Assembly (NCBI RefSeq): GCF_001624695.1
Contig: NZ_JSEP01000006.1
Span: 215,691 to 279,690 of the forward strand
Origin: Labrenzia sp. OB1
Lineage (GTDB): Bacteria > Pseudomonadota > Alphaproteobacteria > Rhizobiales > Stappiaceae
DNA: 64,000 bases
Direction of reading: 5' to 3'
Both the position numbers and the translations under genes were made by a program. Under the pieces are notes generated by a model. It did not search any database and was not told where the DNA came from. It worked only from the letters and a program-made list of their open reading frames with translations. How positions within the stretch are numbered: position 1 is the stretch's first letter; the number at the start of each line of letters is the position of its first letter. This document shows, piece by piece, positions 63,105 through 64,000 of this stretch.

Positions 63105-63416
63105 TCAAGTGCGCGACTGCCTGGCCATCTTGCGTTCGACCTCATCGATCCTCTCCGAAAGACCTTCGAACAGCAAGGTCGGCATTCTCAAGGTCCTGAT
63201 ATAGAGCGAGAGGGCTTCATCGGCTGTGTCCCGAAGGTTAACATCGCGGGCTTCCTGATAGGCTCCCACAGCCAGATCCCTCAGTTCCAGCGCATCCGCA
63301 ACCAACGGCCGTACAAGATGGACAGTCCGCTCGGGCTCGTTCGCTACAAAAAGTGCAGAAAAGACCGAGATAGAAACGAAAACAAATATATGGAAATTTC
63401 TGAACAAATAACGCAT
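63105..63416 (-). CDS. Small membrane-anchored protein of unknown function
   Basis: A 103-aa protein: short basic N-terminus (MRYLFRNF), one hydrophobic span (about 9-27), then a charged helical domain rich in Glu, Arg and Leu that ends ERIDEVERKMARQSRT and could form a coiled coil. The start at 63416 puts the span at the N-terminus; a start 15 bases earlier is also open. The upstream region is AT-rich. I do not recognise a family. Confidence 0.55.
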   Translation of the reverse strand: MRYLFRNFHIFVFVSISVFSALFVANEPERTVHLVRPLVADALELRDLAVGAYQEARDVNLRDTADEALSLYIRTLRMPTLLFEGLSERIDEVERKMARQSRT

Positions 63417-63806
63417 CACAACCCCAAGCAATGGTTAATAGATTATTAATCTACCCAAGGTCGTAAAACGTTCTGTTCCTGCACACAACAGGTATGGTTC
63501 GATTTTAAGTTGTATTTTAACGAGTTTGGTTAATTTCGCTCGCTGTATACAGGCGTCAGAAAACAAAAAAGGCGCCTCCTGTGAAGCGCCTTGTGGCCTG
63601 TTGCCCGTAACTCGTTCTCGCCGTGGTTATCATCTCCATCGCGTGCGATTCCGACTTGAAGCCGCAAATTCCCTGAAATTGCTCCGTCATTGCAGGGCTT
63701 GATCCACTGCTGTCCGGTTTAAAAATCTAGACAGAGCGCATGACATTGATTCTACTCGGTTTCAGACGTTTGGCCGCGTTTGAGACACGAACAGAGGATC
63801 AATGTC
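63417..63806. other. Intergenic region with terminator and left end of an IS element
   Basis: AT-rich promoter-like sequence lies at 63417-63540. A terminator pointing leftward lies at 63563-63597. The left end of the IS element is somewhere about 63700-63735; the exact terminal repeat cannot be set because the right end is outside the window. Confidence 0.5.
63563..63597 (-). terminator. Leftward rho-independent terminator without an intact gene before it
   Basis: On the minus strand AAGGCGC and GCGCCTT enclose a 10-base loop and are followed by TTTTTTG. A minus-strand gene ending near 63600 would be expected, but only about 120 bp lie between here and the IS element. Confidence 0.7.
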
Positions 63807-63810
63807 ATGC
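63738..63810 (+). repeat. Perfect 13-bp inverted repeat enclosing the transposase translation start
   Basis: GCATGACATTGAT (63738-63750) and ATCAATGTCATGC (63798-63810) are exact complements separated by 47 bases. The right arm contains the ATG at 63807. Confidence 0.8.
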
Positions 63811-64000
63811 GCCATCACAATAGCGTTTTTCATCAAGTGCTGAAGCATGTTCCTTGGGGCGAGTTCAATCGCCTTGTGGATGAGCATAAAGCGGACCACC
63901 GCGTCCGCCGTTTGACGACGAAGACCCAGTTTCTGGCCCTTTTGTTCGGCCAGCTTGCAGGCGCGCAGAGCCTCAGGGAGATTGAGACCGGTCTGATGAG
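63807..64000 (+). mobile_element. IS4-family transposase (DUF4372 type), 5' end only
   Basis: The 64 residues in view (FHQVLKHVPWGEFNRLVDEH, RRLTTKTQFLALLFGQLAGA, SLREIETGLM) match the N-terminal DUF4372 domain of IS4-family transposases. The catalytic DDE domain is beyond the window. AGAGGA lies 9 bases before the ATG. Completeness cannot be judged. Confidence 0.9.

Noticed and set aside
1..64000. CRISPR arrays, tRNA or rRNA genes, prophage
   Set aside because: No regular spaced repeats, no cloverleaf-like sequences and no phage structural or integrase genes were seen on either strand.

Overview
The window is about 64 kb of GC-rich chromosome. The gene blocks lptF-lptG-lptD-surA-pdxA-rsmA, gmk-yicC-mltG-fabF-acpP-fabG-fabD and rpsF-rpsR-rplI-dnaB-alr-radA-cvpA-purF point to an alphaproteobacterium of the Hyphomicrobiales type. 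A marine Stappiaceae-like genome (Roseibium/Labrenzia) is my best guess. No rRNA, tRNA or CRISPR array was seen.

Layout. 1-6027 (minus strand): a tightly packed six-gene operon that runs off the left edge. In transcription order it encodes a 71-aa membrane-anchored protein, an ABC exporter half with an N-terminal heavy-metal-associated-like domain, a histidine phosphatase, a GNAT, a cobalamin-type radical SAM enzyme and a ureohydrolase. This is the best candidate for an undescribed pathway. 6.3-15 kb: accessory metabolism, with a tartrate/D-malate dehydrogenase, 5-formyltetrahydrofolate cyclo-ligase, a decayed sialidase-like gene, a hexaheme cytochrome, a molybdopterin oxidoreductase and an EF-hand protein. 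15-22.6 kb: ndk, a DUF4344 zincin-like protein, an ABC-F ATPase, a HAD phosphatase, a rhodanese, holC, a 38-aa secreted-type peptide and pepA.

22.8-47.4 kb is core chromosome. It covers LPS export (lptFGD), a SurA-like chaperone, vitamin B6 and rRNA methylation (pdxA, rsmA), gmk, yicC, mltG, the fatty-acid cluster, the S6-S18-L9 operon, dnaB, alr, radA, cvpA and purF. A low-GC island (41.07-42.48 kb) with an orphan periplasmic binding protein sits between dnaB and alr. 47.4-51.4 kb is a set of small accessory genes: an SDR lacking its catalytic Tyr, a GNAT, a HAD, a VOC protein and an inositol monophosphatase. 51.5-58.2 kb holds der-bamB-yfgM, an NnrU protein and the zinc uptake operon znuC-znuB-zur with a clear Zur-box-like palindrome. 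58.3-61 kb holds manC and pcaF.

The right end (61.2-64 kb) looks unstable. It contains a TIGR03803-type repeat protein split by a frameshift in a G6 tract, a small membrane protein, a terminator with no obvious gene in front of it, and the 5' end of an IS4-family (DUF4372) transposase whose start codon lies in a perfect 13-bp inverted repeat.
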